64,000 bases of DNA from Ulota crispa. Its lineage: Eukaryota > Streptophyta > Bryopsida > Orthotrichales > Orthotrichaceae. A program made the translations under genes and the position numbers. Positions 12,107 through 24,618 of the stretch are shown piece after piece (position 1 is the stretch's first letter; each line of letters opens with the position of its first letter). The stretch is from NCBI GenBank assembly GCA_963920765.1, contig OY987245.1, positions 21,592,727 to 21,656,726 of the forward strand. The letters are read 5' to 3'. The notes under the pieces were generated by a model. It saw only the letters and a program-made list of their open reading frames with translations, was not told the DNA's origin and made no database searches.

Positions 12107-12401
12107 GGAAAATTTCATGAATACCCCTGAAGTTTGCATTATTTTCATAGATACTCCAATTTTTCAGAAATATGATAAATATCAAAATTTTCAAGTGTTT
12201 GTTTTGTTGTGCATTCACTTCCCTTCTTCCTTTGTGCACACACAACAAAAAAGTATTGTGCGCACAAAAGGAGAAGGAAGTGACATCCACAACAAATCAA
12301 ATACCTAAAAATTTTAGTCCAAGGGTATATGTGAAATTTCTAAAAAGGCAAGGGTATCTATGAAAATATGACAAACTTTACGGGTATTCATGAAATTTTC
12401 C
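12107..12401. mobile_element. Foldback MITE with GGAAAATTTCATGAATACCC ends
   Basis: The left end GGAAAATTTCATGAATACCC recurs inverted at the right end (GGGTATTCATGAAATTTTCC). The match continues inward through AGTTTG/CAAACT. Further internal palindromes occur (CCTTCTTCCTTTGTGC against GCACAAAAGGAGAAGG). The two open frames inside are by-products of the palindrome. No clear target duplication. Confidence 0.7.
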
Positions 12402-12781
12402 CATTTTCAAAATACATTCTAATATTTAAAAAATAAAATTTGACATGACCCCAACATTAGAAATTGGATTTTTTTTAAATGGAAAATCAATTCTTGACCT
12501 TGAGACCATTGTTGAATTTTGTTAAAATATGATCATTTGAATAGAAGTTTCTTTTTAGAGATTAGCCAATACTATAGGATAGAATAAAAACATCAATGGC
12601 TCTACTTGGTCTTCTTTTTTTATCTCTTTCCTCTTCAAAATTTTCAATTAGTTGTACTAGTGGCCTCAACATTTTGGTTTGGAGGCCTATGCACATGAGA
12701 GAATTGACCCTTATTATATTCATATTATAATGAGTACTTGGGGTTGTTCTTGAGGCCATTTGGGTTGAAATTTTGGTAAAC

Positions 12782-13150
12782 TCCTGAACGCCCAAGAGGA
12801 CGTTTTTTGTCTCTTGGAAAACAAAAAAAATCTTCTATGGGATAGAAAAAATCTATTTTTCACTTGATTTGTTTCTAGAAGTGACCATAAACATATGATT
12901 CATCACAAAAGGTAAACAACAATCTTACCAAATGCACTCATCTTTTCAAGTAACCCAAATAGTGAGAATATCCACAGACACAACGTGAGATCCCATGTTG
13001 CCCTTTTCACAACTTTCATGAGGGCACCACGCACTATAAACATTTACAACTTTTGAACAATATTATAATGGATGGGCACTTGCCACATATTATAAAACAC
13101 TACAGAGGTACTATACGTGAAGGTAAAGGGACAGTCACGGTGACTGCCAA
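12782..13150. mobile_element. Degenerate relative of TTAA-flanked element C
   Basis: Begins near AACTCCTGAACGCCCAAG, a worn version of the CCCCTGAGCACCCAAG-type end. It shares interior blocks with 19700-20360, including TTTCTAGAAGTG, CCCATGTT, GGGCAC(A/T)TGCCACA and TAGTCAC/CAGTCAC near the right end. The right boundary is not defined. No coding capacity. Confidence 0.4.
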
Positions 13151-13989
13151 GCAGATTTCATGGGCTTAACTCTAAGTACAAAGTGACACTTGCTGTAGGA
13201 AAATAATCGAAGACCACACTGTTCACCAATGATACTCAGGGCTATCCATTGTATTGGCCTACGGTTGATTTTTCAACCACTGTTCAGTGTTCTCAAGTGA
13301 CCTGTGCATTGCACGGGAATTTGAGGTTGGGTTGAACTTGGATCGAGTCTTCAACCCTACGTTGAGAAATATTCAACTCTAGGTTGAGACAAATTCAACC
13401 ATGATCCTCAAAGGGATTTGGAACGGGTTGGGTTTGACCTCAATTTGGAGTGAAATTTAATATATAAGCACATTCGTAAACAACACACATGTATAAAATA
13501 CTAATCATTTATACAAAAGAAAAGGTAATAATTACAAGAAAGACTTAACAACCATATGAGTTGTTCAATAGCACCTCTCAATAAGTTGAAACTCTTGTAA
13601 CTATAGGCAAGAACGTCTCAAGATAAAAGTTACAAAGACAAACTGAAGTATTGTGTCTCAAAAAAAAGTTATCAACATTAAAAGTCAACAACTATTTGAC
13701 ATTTCATTTTTGGCCAAAAATTTGTTGGTTCATGATGTCTTGCCCTATATGTTTAAGAATTCTTCTCAAGGAGATAGACCACAGTTGCAAGTTTTTCTCC
13801 ATGGCAGAAATAACCCTCCCAATGCAGCTTTCAATTGAGAAAATACTAAACCTACAAAACACCTATAGTTTCCAACCTCAAACCCAATGTTATCTCACGG
13901 CTGCACTAGGTTTTGGTATCTCCTGCTTGAGATGACTCAAAATACAGCTCAAAGAGAATGTAGACTCAGCATCTGAGGCTGTCAAGGCA

Positions 13990-14127
13990 ATAACGCCATA
14001 TTCATTAAATTGGGAAAACCGGATTCCCAAGTTGTACTCACCTTACACCTAGAGCTCGGTTTAAAGTGGTCACCTTTAACTCCCAAAATCAGGGTTTCTT
14101 CCCAAATTAACAAATATGGCATATTAT
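13990..14127. mobile_element. MITE, ATTAAATTGGGAAAA family, deletion derivative
   Basis: Terminal repeats GCCATATTCATTAAATTGGG and, inverted, CCCAAATTAACAAATATGGC. It is only about 138 bp, so most of the interior found in the 31-kb copy is missing. It lies in the 3' flank of the SEC12-like gene. Confidence 0.6.
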
Positions 14128-14459
14128 GCTCAAGAATGATGACACTAAGAAAATGAAACCAAGTGCAAAAGCTTAGAACCAATGACAAACCTACTTCTCA
14201 AAGAACCCTAAATTCTAAGTAATAAATCAATAGCCACGCACAATCTCTGAATGTGAATTAAAAAGTGTACATTCCCTGATGGATGAAGGGTTCTTCACTA
14301 ACTACACCTTGATTTTTGACAGTCTCTCACGGCATCAAAAATTCTCTTACAAACAAAATCGTTCTTTGAAGCGGGGGTTGTCGTATGAACACCGCTGCTA
14401 CATAATCTGCGTTCCAATACATGTTTTTACAGAAAATAAAATAAAAAGCCAATATCCTT

Positions 14460-17400
14460 CTACAATCCGTATGTCTCTGGTTCTTGGTAGCTTGGGTAAC
14501 CCCATGTTGCTTCTGGAGAAGGACGACCAGGTTGCGCCCTCCCCATGGGAAACTTCCAGAAATCATCTGAGAGTGAGGATTCAAAGAAAGCGAAGAATAA
14601 CAGCCCAGAGAGAGCAATCATTCCCAGAAGCACCAAATATAATTGCCACTCTGCACACCATATACCATAATTCCTGTAGAGTCAACACGCTACAAAACCC
14701 TAAACCCTAGAAACTAGACCTTAAACCGTCAACCAGAGTGTAAATCACCTCAAATTAACAGAGTTTTCAGTAAAAAATCAATGTACTTCAGAAACATTTG
14801 GAGAGGATTCTCTATGAGTCACCTTGAAACAACAGCCTATGAAAAATCAAGTTGATGATTATTATCTAGAGTTTTAGCAAAGGTATTAGATGCGGCTTAC
14901 CTTTCCACTCCGACTTCTTCAGCCGGCTAACACGAGCGGTTGAGTCTGCTCCCAGCGATAGCAGTGACCTATAAAGAAGGAGCACCATGCTTCTGTCATT
15001 GGAGGTTTAAATGCTGAGATATGCTGTAAAATGTAGAAATTTACATGTGATTGCACCCAAGCAATGTTTCAAGCAAAGCCCGTGTTTGGTGTAAAACAAT
15101 AAACAAACTTAGTTTTATTACCTTCCATGCTTGGAGAACTCCAAGCCCGTGACAGGCAAACTGTGGGCACTTCCAATAACCTGAGTTACTTCCATTCTTC
15201 TCACTAATATTACAGCCAAATCACCGTCGGTGGTCCCCCTGAACAAGCATCCATCCCCAAAACAAACCTCAGGCTTGAGAACGATGATAAATCCTTGACA
15301 TGCCTGACGAGTATTAATGTTCTAGTAAACAGTATTGTACCGAAGAGAAAATCAAACAAATAAAGCAAGGGGACTGGAAAGGAACATCAGGGGCAATAAA
15401 CAAGACACAAATGCTCAGGAAAAGTAAAATGAAGTGCTTTGAATATCTCACAAGCACAAGGATTTTCCGTCTCGTGTAACTGCAAGAGACGAAATGGGAG
15501 CATCGGCTAACTTTTTAGCGCCAATCTTACTCCAACCCACCATGTTCCAAACTCCAACATATCCCCTTCTACCTAAAAGAGAGAGGATACCGACATATGA
15601 ACCATTACAACACATCTCAAAACAATACATTGAAATAAATAGAGCATATTCGTAAAGTAGAGCTTCAATCAGTTATATGCAAACAAGGGTGTAAAAACAA
15701 AACAAATACACTACATATGACCATACACCTTGCCTTTTGTAAATGAAGCAAATAAGAAAGCTTGTGCGCCATCACGAGAAAACCTGCAGTAACCAAATTT
15801 CTCATCCTGCCATAGAAAAGTGATACTTATCAAAATTAAGCCCAAAAAGCCAAATGAAAGAGCACTACACTGTGAAAAGGTTGGTTACCAGGTACTTATC
15901 ACCAGGCCACATCAGTTTCAAATACCAATCAATGGCAACTAATATTTGTATCTATTCTCAGAACACATCTAAACCGAAAAAAACATCAGAACGCCAAGAG
16001 AGCTCTCTGATGTCGTCACATCAACCCAAAATCCTTCAGAAATATGCTACATTCAGAAAGATGCTCGTCAATAAAAGCGTCAAAACCTGCCAGACATACC
16101 TTCTCCCTCTGCAATTGAGCTATGAATTCTCCTTTCGTAATGTCCCACACACGACATGCACCATCCTCAGCAGTCGATGCCAAATACGCCGAATCCATGC
16201 TGAGACACATCACAGAAACATTATTCAAATATCCAACCGATCAAATTGAGTACAAAAACTAGGAACTGCTAAACTGTATAATTCCAGCTGAGTTAGCAAA
16301 GCAGTTCCATATTTCATCTATTTACCTGATATCAATATCTTGAATTGAACGATGTGCGTGAGGTTCATCCAGTACAAGTTGACAAGAAGGCCAAGCAAAA
16401 AGTCGAAGGTAACCATCCTGTCCAATAAAATAATAATGCACAACATGAAACAAACAGGCAAGCAAATCACGTGGAAATCTCTAATTCATGGTTTGAAAAT
16501 GTCCTGTTTGATTTATCATGAAATTTTAACTACCAAAATCCATTAGAAATTACATAAAAGTGGACACAAGGAAATTCTCATAAAAATTAAGTCAAAACTC
16601 CTATACAAACACTTTTCAAGTACCTTACCACCGGTGGCTAACAAAGAGCCATCCAAACTGAAACGAATGCAGTTTTGAATCCCAATCCCCTGTAGAAGAG
16701 GAAGCTCACGCTCCGAGGCTTTCAGCTTCCACGGGCCCTTTGGATTAATCTCATAGAACCTGCAAGAATATAGGAATATTTCTAGGTTTTCAATAACATA
16801 ACCAGAATTTGACCTCTCAAGTGATCTACAACAGAAATTCATATGCGGAGGCTTACTTGCAACTATCAGAAAATGAACAAAGAAATCCGTCACCACTCGG
16901 ATGCACTGCGAGTTGCAAAGGCCGTCCATCCTCCGCTTCAATTGCGTGAATCTGCAAAGAAATACGCTTCGCTAAGAATTACAAACCATGCCTTACAAGA
17001 AATTACATCACGCGAGTCTCTCGAACAGCACTAATCCTTTCAAGACAATCTAAACCTTACAGAGCCAGCTCGGCCTTCCGCTTGTTCCATTTTACCGATT
17101 TCTAACCAGCGCATTGCGATTCAAAATGCGATCAATCGGTCCGGCGTTTCAAAACCAGAAATCCTTCGACATGTAGCTGCGGCGCGACAAAAGCACTAAA
17201 CCCTAACTAGGCTGTGACTACGAAGCAATTGAACATAAGCCGTAAGCTTTCGCATTGCCAATCCACAATGCAAGAAAGGGAAAGAATAATCAAAAGAAGG
17301 AGTAGTGATCATTCTTACAGTGTCTGAAAGCGTGTCGGAATCGAAATTGTACTCGCGGACGGTGATGGCCCGCTCCGACTCCTCCCCGTCGTCGCGGCCC

Positions 17401-17528
17401 AAGAGCACGAACGCCGACGGAGAGTCCGTCACACTTCCTGCCCGCGGCGCCCACGCGCCGCACATGGCGCCCGTCTCCTCATTCCTCGTCGTCGGGAGAG
17501 TGTACTTCACCCGCCTTGGACCGCTCAT
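14460..17528 (-). CDS. SEC12-like / PHF1-type WD40 membrane protein
   Basis: Ten exons on the minus strand: 17528-17319, 16951-16857, 16759-16624, 16417-16326, 16199-16100, 15806-15722, 15572-15452, 15238-15122, 14968-14901 and 14650-14460 (stop TAG). They join in phase to 404 codons, the usual family length. WD40-type repeats are visible: FSLDGSLLATGGKDGYLRLF, SMDSAYLASTAEDGACRVWD, GYVGVWNMVGWSKIG, GTTDGDLAVILVRRME and GRSLLSLGADSTARV. One C-terminal membrane segment (residues about 344-365) is followed by a short tail with DDFWKFPMGRAQPGRP, as in plant SEC12-like/PHF1 proteins. SEC12 is the ER exchange factor for SAR1; PHF1 helps phosphate transporters leave the ER. Which role applies cannot be told by eye. 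The exon 6 donor (TATG|GTCATA) is non-standard beyond GT but is the only choice keeping phase. An in-frame ATG at 17573 would add 15 residues. Confidence 0.9.
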
Positions 17529-18422
17529 TTCTCTCTCTCGCAATCGACCAAAAAATGCTAAAGCCGAATCCAAATTTCGTGCTGAAAACTGAAGGTCAGA
17601 AGGAAATCATCGCTGCAAACTGAATTGTCCCGGGGTTTTTTGTTGTTCTGCTGCTGCCGGCCAGGTTGCAGAAGTGTTGTGAATCCCGAGGACGACTTTC
17701 CTTAAGTTTGGTGAACTGATTACACCGATTTTGAAGGACAGGATGACAGAGGGCGAGAGAAACAGAGTCGGCTCGGTCCTTGGAAGTGGAGCACTCGGCG
17801 CAAGAGAATATTCGGAGGAGATTCATGATGGATGTGGATTATCTGATGTTCCCGGATATCAGGGCCGGCTCTCAGTTTCCCAGATCTCATGTCCCCGGCA
17901 GGGTTTTTTTTGGTTTTGGACTGGCAGCTTCTCAGGCCATATGGCAAATTTTAGTGGTGCAGATATGGCCACACAAGATTTTTTTTAGTGCAAAATTAGG
18001 CTGTGAGTGATTACATTTTGAACTTGTTGATTGTGACCAAATTTTTCTAAAATCAAATATTGGTGTTGCAAGAATGAATTTTTTGAAAATATGAGTAACA
18101 AAATTCACAAATTTATAACAAAAGAGACATTATCTTAAAGAAACTTATGGGCGGCTTGATTTTCAAATAACATGACTCCACACGGTGAGAAAATCACTTT
18201 GTTTTTTTGCCTAAGTTCCTAATTGACTGGTTACAAACAACAAAATATTTGTTTTTCTAATGCTTAGTAGGCATCTAGAGTTGGAACGTTAAACAACATC
18301 TTGCACCAAGATGCTTTTTTTTCTTCAATTTTTTGTATAGGCTTGAAGCTTGAATTAATTTTTTGTAGCTTTTTGGATTTTTGAAGCCAAAAACAAAAAC
18401 CCTAGTCCTCGGCTATTCTTAA
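17529..18422. other. Intergenic, 5' flank of SEC12-like gene
   Basis: Moderately GC-rich for about 400 bp (presumably promoter and 5' UTR of the minus-strand gene), then AT-rich. No further gene recognised. Confidence 0.5.
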
Positions 18423-18882
18423 GAGCATCTCCACCAGTTCGGGGAAATGCAGACTCGCTGGAGCTGTTTGCCCGTGCCCGTGGATGCAAATGTGATCGTG
18501 TTCATGTCAAGACCCCCACTAGTGTCACACGAAACATGGAGTTCCTCAGCAATTTCTATGATCTCAATTTGTGGATGGTCAATAGCTTTGTGCCACGTGC
18601 TCAACTGGTGCTCAACTGGTGTCTGGGGTTGTGGGACCCAAGACGATGAATAGATATGAGACTTGGACTTAACCAAGAAATAGATGGTGAACTGTCGAAT
18701 GGAGCTGGATTTCAGCACGGTGAAATTATTGAAAGAACCTGGAACTCCCCGTCCCCAAAGCCCTTCTTGGCAAGGCCGCTTAAGCAAACCTCCGAGGTGG
18801 GACACCGGTGGAGATCTGATTCTCAAAACTGACCTCCAGCTCCGTTCTCTCCCCGTGTTTGGAGTCACCGGTGGAGATGCTG
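18423..18882. mobile_element. GAGCATCTCCACC MITE, copy 1 (TAA target duplication)
   Basis: Left end GAGCATCTCCACCAGT, right end ACCGGTGGAGATGCTG, with TAA immediately outside both ends. A TWA target duplication points to the PIF/Harbinger superfamily. The 460-bp interior is GC-richer than its surroundings and includes an antisense 149-codon open frame with no protein similarity I recognise. Duplicated GTGCTCAACTG words lie near 18595-18620. Confidence 0.7.
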
Positions 18883-19675
18883 TAACCCATTAATGCTTGG
18901 TTGACCATTTTCTGGTTCAGTTTGTAGAGAGAGCATGTCAAGGAATTTGATGAAGTGGCAAAGGAGGCAGGTCTGGGGAATTGGAAAGTGAAGAGTTTAG
19001 GACAATAACTAGGCCAATTTGAGGTGGCATGTGGCTAGAGGGTTGAAAAAACTAAAAGAGTAGCAATTGAAAATACTTCAATAAATGCAAAAAGATGGCC
19101 ATAACAACTAAAGAGTGAGCATAATTCATGATGCATAACACTCAACCCTCCAAGATACTTCCATCTACTGTAGGTGGGGAGCAGATTCGGCTACTCACTG
19201 TTGAATTGATTATTTTTTCAAAAAATCAATTCGGCATCAAATTTTATAATTAAACAAGATTAGGCACTTTCAAAAAAAGTTGTTATTATTTGGCATTCAA
19301 TCAAAAAAAATTAGTAGAATTAAGCCTTTTTCTAAGCATCTTCCACTTTCTAAAATTAGCCCTTGGTAAGAAATTAGCAGTAGATTGAGCCCTCTTGGAA
19401 TCAACTTTGACCTTCCATTCTTAGTTAAGCTTAATGACTTTTATAATATTGAGCATTTCAATTTTTGATTTGTTTGATATTGGGCATTTTTGGAGAATAA
19501 ATTATAGAATAATTAGGCAAAATTTTGGAGAATTATTTTATGCCAAATCTGCTATCAACCTACAGTATATGGTCAGATTTATGGTAGACATTTGTATTCA
19601 ATAGTTTTAAAATTTGCCCCAAATGGCCATACAAAGGATTGCCCACCTCTAGAATCGACCACAGACGTTAATGGG

Positions 19676-20370
19676 TTAACCCCTAAACACCCAAAGGGAT
19701 AAAAAATTGTACCCTTGCTGCCCGAAAACATTCGTGGAAGATGACAAAAAGGTCTTTTTCATCCAATATTTTCTAGAAGTGGTTATAAAGATGTGTGTGT
19801 TTCCATAGAATGTCAAAAATAGTCTCATTGAATTCCCCCATATTTTTAAAAATTCCAATTTGTGAGAAGATTCACAAGTACGGTGTTAGAGCATCTCCAC
19901 CCGTCCGGGCTCTTTGAGAGTTTTCATGCGTTTTGGCTAGCCCTCAAGCCCCTGGATCTCCACCCATGCTCTTCAAAAGGTGGCCTTGCACTCCAACACA
20001 CCCCATAAATAAATAGTTGACCACTTATCAAGAAAAGTAGAGGATAAAGTCCACTAAACTTCGGCTCAATAATGATGAATAGTGGTTTGAAGGGCCATTG
20101 CTAGACATGGTAGGACCAAGTGTCTTGATAGGGTTTAGAGAGTGGCTGCAACACTTTTCATCCACTTTGAGTGTGTTGGAGTCATTGGTGGAGATGCTCT
20201 GAGGTCCCATGTTATCCTTGCAATTTTTGTGAGGGTAGTATGCACTATTGACTTTTGCAACTTTTGAAGACAATATAATTTTCAATGGGCACATGCCACA
20301 CCATTGTAGAACATAACAGAGCAACTATAGCAAGGTAGTCACAGGGACCAATTGAGCGTTCAAGGGTTAA
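19676..20370. mobile_element. TTAA-flanked MITE C, interrupted by a nested MITE
   Basis: TTAA-CCCCTAAACACCC at the left; the right end GAGCGTTCAAGGG-TTAA is an imperfect inverse. The interior matches the worn copy at 12782-13150 on both sides of an inserted GAGCATC element (19889-20199), so C was present first. Excluding the insert it is about 380 bp. Non-coding. Confidence 0.65.
19889..20199. mobile_element. GAGCATCTCCACC MITE, copy 2, nested in element C
   Basis: Left end GAGCATCTCCACCCGT, right end GGTGGAGATGCTC, outside triplets TTA and TGA. The interior is clearly homologous to the copy at 25502-25806 (shared GACCACTTATCAAG, TAGAGGAT(A/G)AAGT and CACTTTGAGTGTGTT). Confidence 0.75.
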
Positions 20371-20817
20371 GAGCATCTCCACCGGTTGACTCTAGCTAGA
20401 GCAATGGCAAGGCCTGGGCAAGGTTTCTTGAAAACGGATCTCCACCGGTCGACCGCCCAGGGTAGTTGCTCCTCTGGCCTCGCCAAACAAGCGTCTGAGT
20501 ACGAGGAGCTCCCGACTTTCTCATTTTTCTAGCACGCTAGAATTGTGATCCAAATCATAAAGTTGGGGTTTTTATTAGGTTGTCTGAAGATTGAACCTTA
20601 AAGCTGCTACGCTGGCCTGCCATATACTAGCCAACGTGGTAAAAAAGCAATCGCCTTCACGGAATCCCAGGCCGCTTATCCTGCAGTGCAACGTCAAAGC
20701 CCTCGGCCCGTGGCTCACCGGTGGAGATTGAGGAGCAACCCTGCCGTAAGAGCAGTCCCTGGGCTCTGGTCACGAGCTGTTTGGACCCTGTAATAGCCCA
20801 GACCGGTGGAGATGCTC
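20371..20817. mobile_element. GAGCATCTCCACC MITE, copy 3, abutting element C
   Basis: Left end GAGCATCTCCACCGGT follows directly after the terminal TTAA of element C. The right end ACCGGTGGAGATGCTC is followed by GTAAG, so TAA is probably the target duplication, offset by one base. GC-rich interior; no coding capacity. Confidence 0.7.
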
Positions 20818-21203
20818 GTAAGGGACGTATAGACCTAGCTTTATAAAAGACTGGGTTTTAATGTTAAAACCAATTTTAGATAAGATAAGCTTAGTGCTTG
20901 GGCTTCATGATTTAAAGGATGTTCCACTGAATTTTTTTTGCCTTTTAGTAAGTACGTAAAAGAGAACATGCTCACACATTTTCAGCTACAATGTTGTTTG
21001 TGGTTTTTTTAACAACAAAATTGGCCACTGAAAGCGGTCAATCACACCTCAATGTTGTTGTTATATAGACGTTCTAAAGAATAGCCCTCCCTACGTTTGT
21101 ACCCATTGCTGCCATCTACTTTTGTTTTCTCTTGTATTTGTTACAATGATTGCGGTTGTTCCTAAACTTTCCTTTTGTGTGAGAGAAGGCTCTCTCATTG
21201 CGT

Positions 21204-21333
21204 CACTACAAGAAAACAATGGTCGAATTTACAAAAAGTTGACAAAGATTGTGACCTACTCTACAATATACTATAGCATAGGTCACAATCTTTGTCAAAT
21301 TTTTGTAAATTCAACCATTTTTTTCTTGTAGTG
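21204..21333. mobile_element. Short CACTA-like palindromic MITE
   Basis: 130 bp, CACTACAAGAAAACAATGG at the left and its near-inverse CCATTTTTTTCTTGTAGTG at the right. It is almost wholly self-complementary around a short centre near 21262-21272 (GATTGTGACCTA against TAGGTCACAATC). No matching target duplication is clear. Confidence 0.8.
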
Positions 21334-22591
21334 CATGTTTAAAATTGTCTAGTATGTGCTGTGAATTTCCTTCTTTACAAGGTTGGTGCTCTTGCAATTC
21401 ACAAATTCAAATTTTGTAATTCAATTTGCTTGAAAAATGTGCACAAGTCTTGTGTTGGCAACATTGAAGTAATTGGAAATTGGCGCACTTTAGGTAGATG
21501 CGGAACCCTAACGCCTTCAAAATGACATAATGGGAGGCAAGGATCCAAATTTTGAGTACTTGAATTTAGTATGTTGTGAAATTCAGAGGATTTATTGTGA
21601 ATTTTGGAGCTCTTTCCATAGCCTAAGGTTTTTTGTTAATTGAAGAGCAATTGTAAACTAGGGCAATGAATTGCTTTATTTTTTATATGAGATTTACATT
21701 CATGGTGTGGCTTTGGATTTTTAATTTTGAAGTTAGTTGCTATGGATTTTGAATTTTAAGCTCACTAGAAAAGTGCAAGCATGCATGTTCTTAAAGTCCT
21801 TTAAGCACATTACAATGCAAAATGGAATTAAAAGTCCCATCCTAATAGTGTTAGATGGAGCTAAAATGAAGACCAAATTTGACAGTGAAGTTCTGATAGT
21901 TTTTGCTTAGCTCTTTTTGGTAATCTTTTTATTTTAAAATCCAAAGAAGTTGAAACATGACATCAAGAGGTGGGACGTTGTGTGAACTATCCTCAAGATT
22001 GATAAAACAGATTTCATGCAATATGCCATAATAACACATTTAAGACATTCCATTTTATATGAAATACTATGGTAATGGCATACTCAATGTGTGGCATAGC
22101 CATTGGTTGTGATCCCACAATGTCAATGTTTTCAAAAATTTAACAACAATTTAATGTTGAGTGAAGATGATTTTTGTTTAATTAATTGAAATCTAAAAGT
22201 TGGGTTTCACACTATGTTCAAAGTCCCATGTGTAGGTCAATTGCATTCTACCAAACAATTTTTGGAAGTCTAAACAACAAGAAAGTAGGACTCTGATTGT
22301 GCGTTTTGTTAATACTTGTATTTGCCCTTACCAAGCCGTGCTTGACCCCAATTCAACAACATTTACATAAAAGCAACTTGAAATCAAAGATGCATTGTAG
22401 AGTTAAATTCTCAATTTATACTTGGTATAATTGCATCCTATCATTCAAGTCTACTAGAAGCTTTATACTTAGTACAATTGCATTTTATCACCCAAGTTTG
22501 CCATAAGCATAAGTCAAGAATTTAACCTACAACTCAAGTGATCACCTCCAAATGCACAATCTAGAGATGAAAACCTAGCACATTCTTATGC

Positions 22592-22880
22592 CACTACAAG
22601 AAAAAGGGCCATTTTCGACTATGGATTTTGACTACCAAAACAGTGCAACAACTGAGACCATTTGACTAGTCTAGTATCAGTCAAGTGGTTTAATTTATGA
22701 CTACTTGTAGTCATAATTTAATTATTTATGATTAAGTGTAGTCATAAATAAAATTATTCATGACTAATTCAATTATTTATAACTACATGTGGTCATATTG
22801 ACTAGTCAATTAGTCTTAGTCGTGCTAGTCTTTTTTGTAATCAAAATCCTTAGTCAAAAATGGCCCTTTTTCTTCTAGTG
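22592..22880. mobile_element. CACTA-like MITE, sibling of the 6838 element
   Basis: Begins CACTACAAGAAAAAGGGCC and ends GGCCCTTTTTCTTCTAGTG. Interior GACTACCAAAAC, CTAGTATCAGTCAA and repeated TTTATGACTAC words match 6838-7106. Flanking triplets TGC and TGT differ by one base. Confidence 0.8.
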
Positions 22881-24618
22881 TGTACAATGAAACAAATAAG
22901 CTCAACTTGTTTATAGTTTGGGATTAAGACTTGGTAAAACCAGTTCCACTTCCCTCACCATTATGCAAATACCCTCAATGTCTAAGTGCACGGATGATCT
23001 TTGCATTGCATCAACCCTAAACCATCAAAAGAACTCAAAGTAGCAATATTACAAGATTCTCCTTCATGATTAGATAGATACATGCTTGAAATTGGCCAAC
23101 TAATAGGAACCAATCCTAAACTTTGCAATTTAATTGCAACAAGCAAGCCTCACCATTACAAGAACTTCAAACAAAAAGCATCAAGATCAACTAAAAAGGC
23201 AACTGTCGTAGAATCAAGAGTATTAGCAGCAAAATCATTCACAATTATTACAAGTTCTCCAAGAAAAACAAAAAACCACTCTGTTTCAAAGCAAGATGGC
23301 TGTCAAGAACCCTAGGCAATGTATAGGTACTACAATTGTGGTGCTTACAACAAGTTTTATAGAATCCAAGGATACAAAACCTAGGACATGGCACTCAATC
23401 TTCACATAATTTGTCAAACACATGTAACGTATCAAAATAGATTCAATCCATCTTCAAACCGCTCAAAATTTAGTTGACAGTCCTTAACATTGCCGACAGA
23501 CACTCATTGATTACTTCAGCAATAGACGAGATAATACAAGGATCCAAAAAGAACATTGAGTAACTCACAAGATTGATTGAAAAGTCAAGCATTGCTTGTG
23601 TTATTCTAGTTTTTGAAGCTTCTCAATGCACCTTGTAAACCAACTAGGCATACTAATTGTCATATTTCCATGCACAATAAATTATATTATGAAAAATGAT
23701 ATTGTTTGAAGGATATTTGAATATTTGTTTTAAAAACAAAGGAAAACTTGTGTTTAGACATTGATTGGTTTAGATGCTTTCCATCAAACTTGAATTATTT
23801 TTCAAAAGATTTAAAGAGCTCAAATTTAGCCTAAAAAGGAACTTCAACTATAAGGATGGTATAATTATCATGTGTTATCATAAGCTTGGTTGAAATTTCA
23901 TTGCTTGGCTTGCTTTGAAGGGTTGTTTAGGTTATTTGGAGCTAGCTATTATTTGAAAGAATATACCTAAATTGATCAATGCCCAATTTCAAAATTTCCT
24001 ATGTTTTCACAATTAGTTTTTCAATGCCCTTCAAACAACAATATTTCATATTATGAATTACAATACATTAAAATATTAGTTATAGTATGTTGGATTATTG
24101 GGTGTAGTGAAGATGCCCTCTGAGCATCCTCAATACACCTCATTGTGAGCCGTGCCAACAATGAACTGAAAATAAGCCTATGAGAATTAAAAAGATCAAC
24201 AATCCAACATATTCAGAACTTTGGCTCTCCATTTTTGGGAGCACTCCAAATTTTGCCTTGCAATCCTCAACTTTTTATCTTTTGCTAAGTCTTCCACTCT
24301 ACCCATTATAGATTGGTTAATATCATTATGACAAGGATTAGACCAATTAGGGCAAGGAAGGGTAAAGACTTTGTAGCCAAAAAAATTAGCTTTTGTTGAA
24401 GTTACATGCTTGTTCATTAATGTTGTTTTTGAAAAGTGTCTATACTCTATTCTAAAAGGTAGCACATTGATATCAGGCCCACACATGCCAAAAACAACTG
24501 ATTTGAAATGAATGAAGAAATAACTTGCTTTTTTGGAAAATTGGGAGACAACCACTTTCCAAGGTTTCATTTGTTATTTACCAAAGATAACCTCTCTACT
24601 ACTCTAGGGCAAGAGGTT
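22881..24618. other. Intergenic, no gene recognised
   Basis: AT-rich. Short open frames (for example about 24196-24570 on the minus strand, 124 codons) show no motifs, and their composition follows the background. Confidence 0.5.

Noticed and set aside
14279-14710. 143-codon plus-strand open frame
   Set aside because: Antisense shadow of the last SEC12-like exon, whose minus-strand frame is clearly conserved.
18419-18868. 149-codon minus-strand open frame
   Set aside because: Lies wholly within a GAGCATC MITE. Its composition follows the GC-rich element and it shows no motif.
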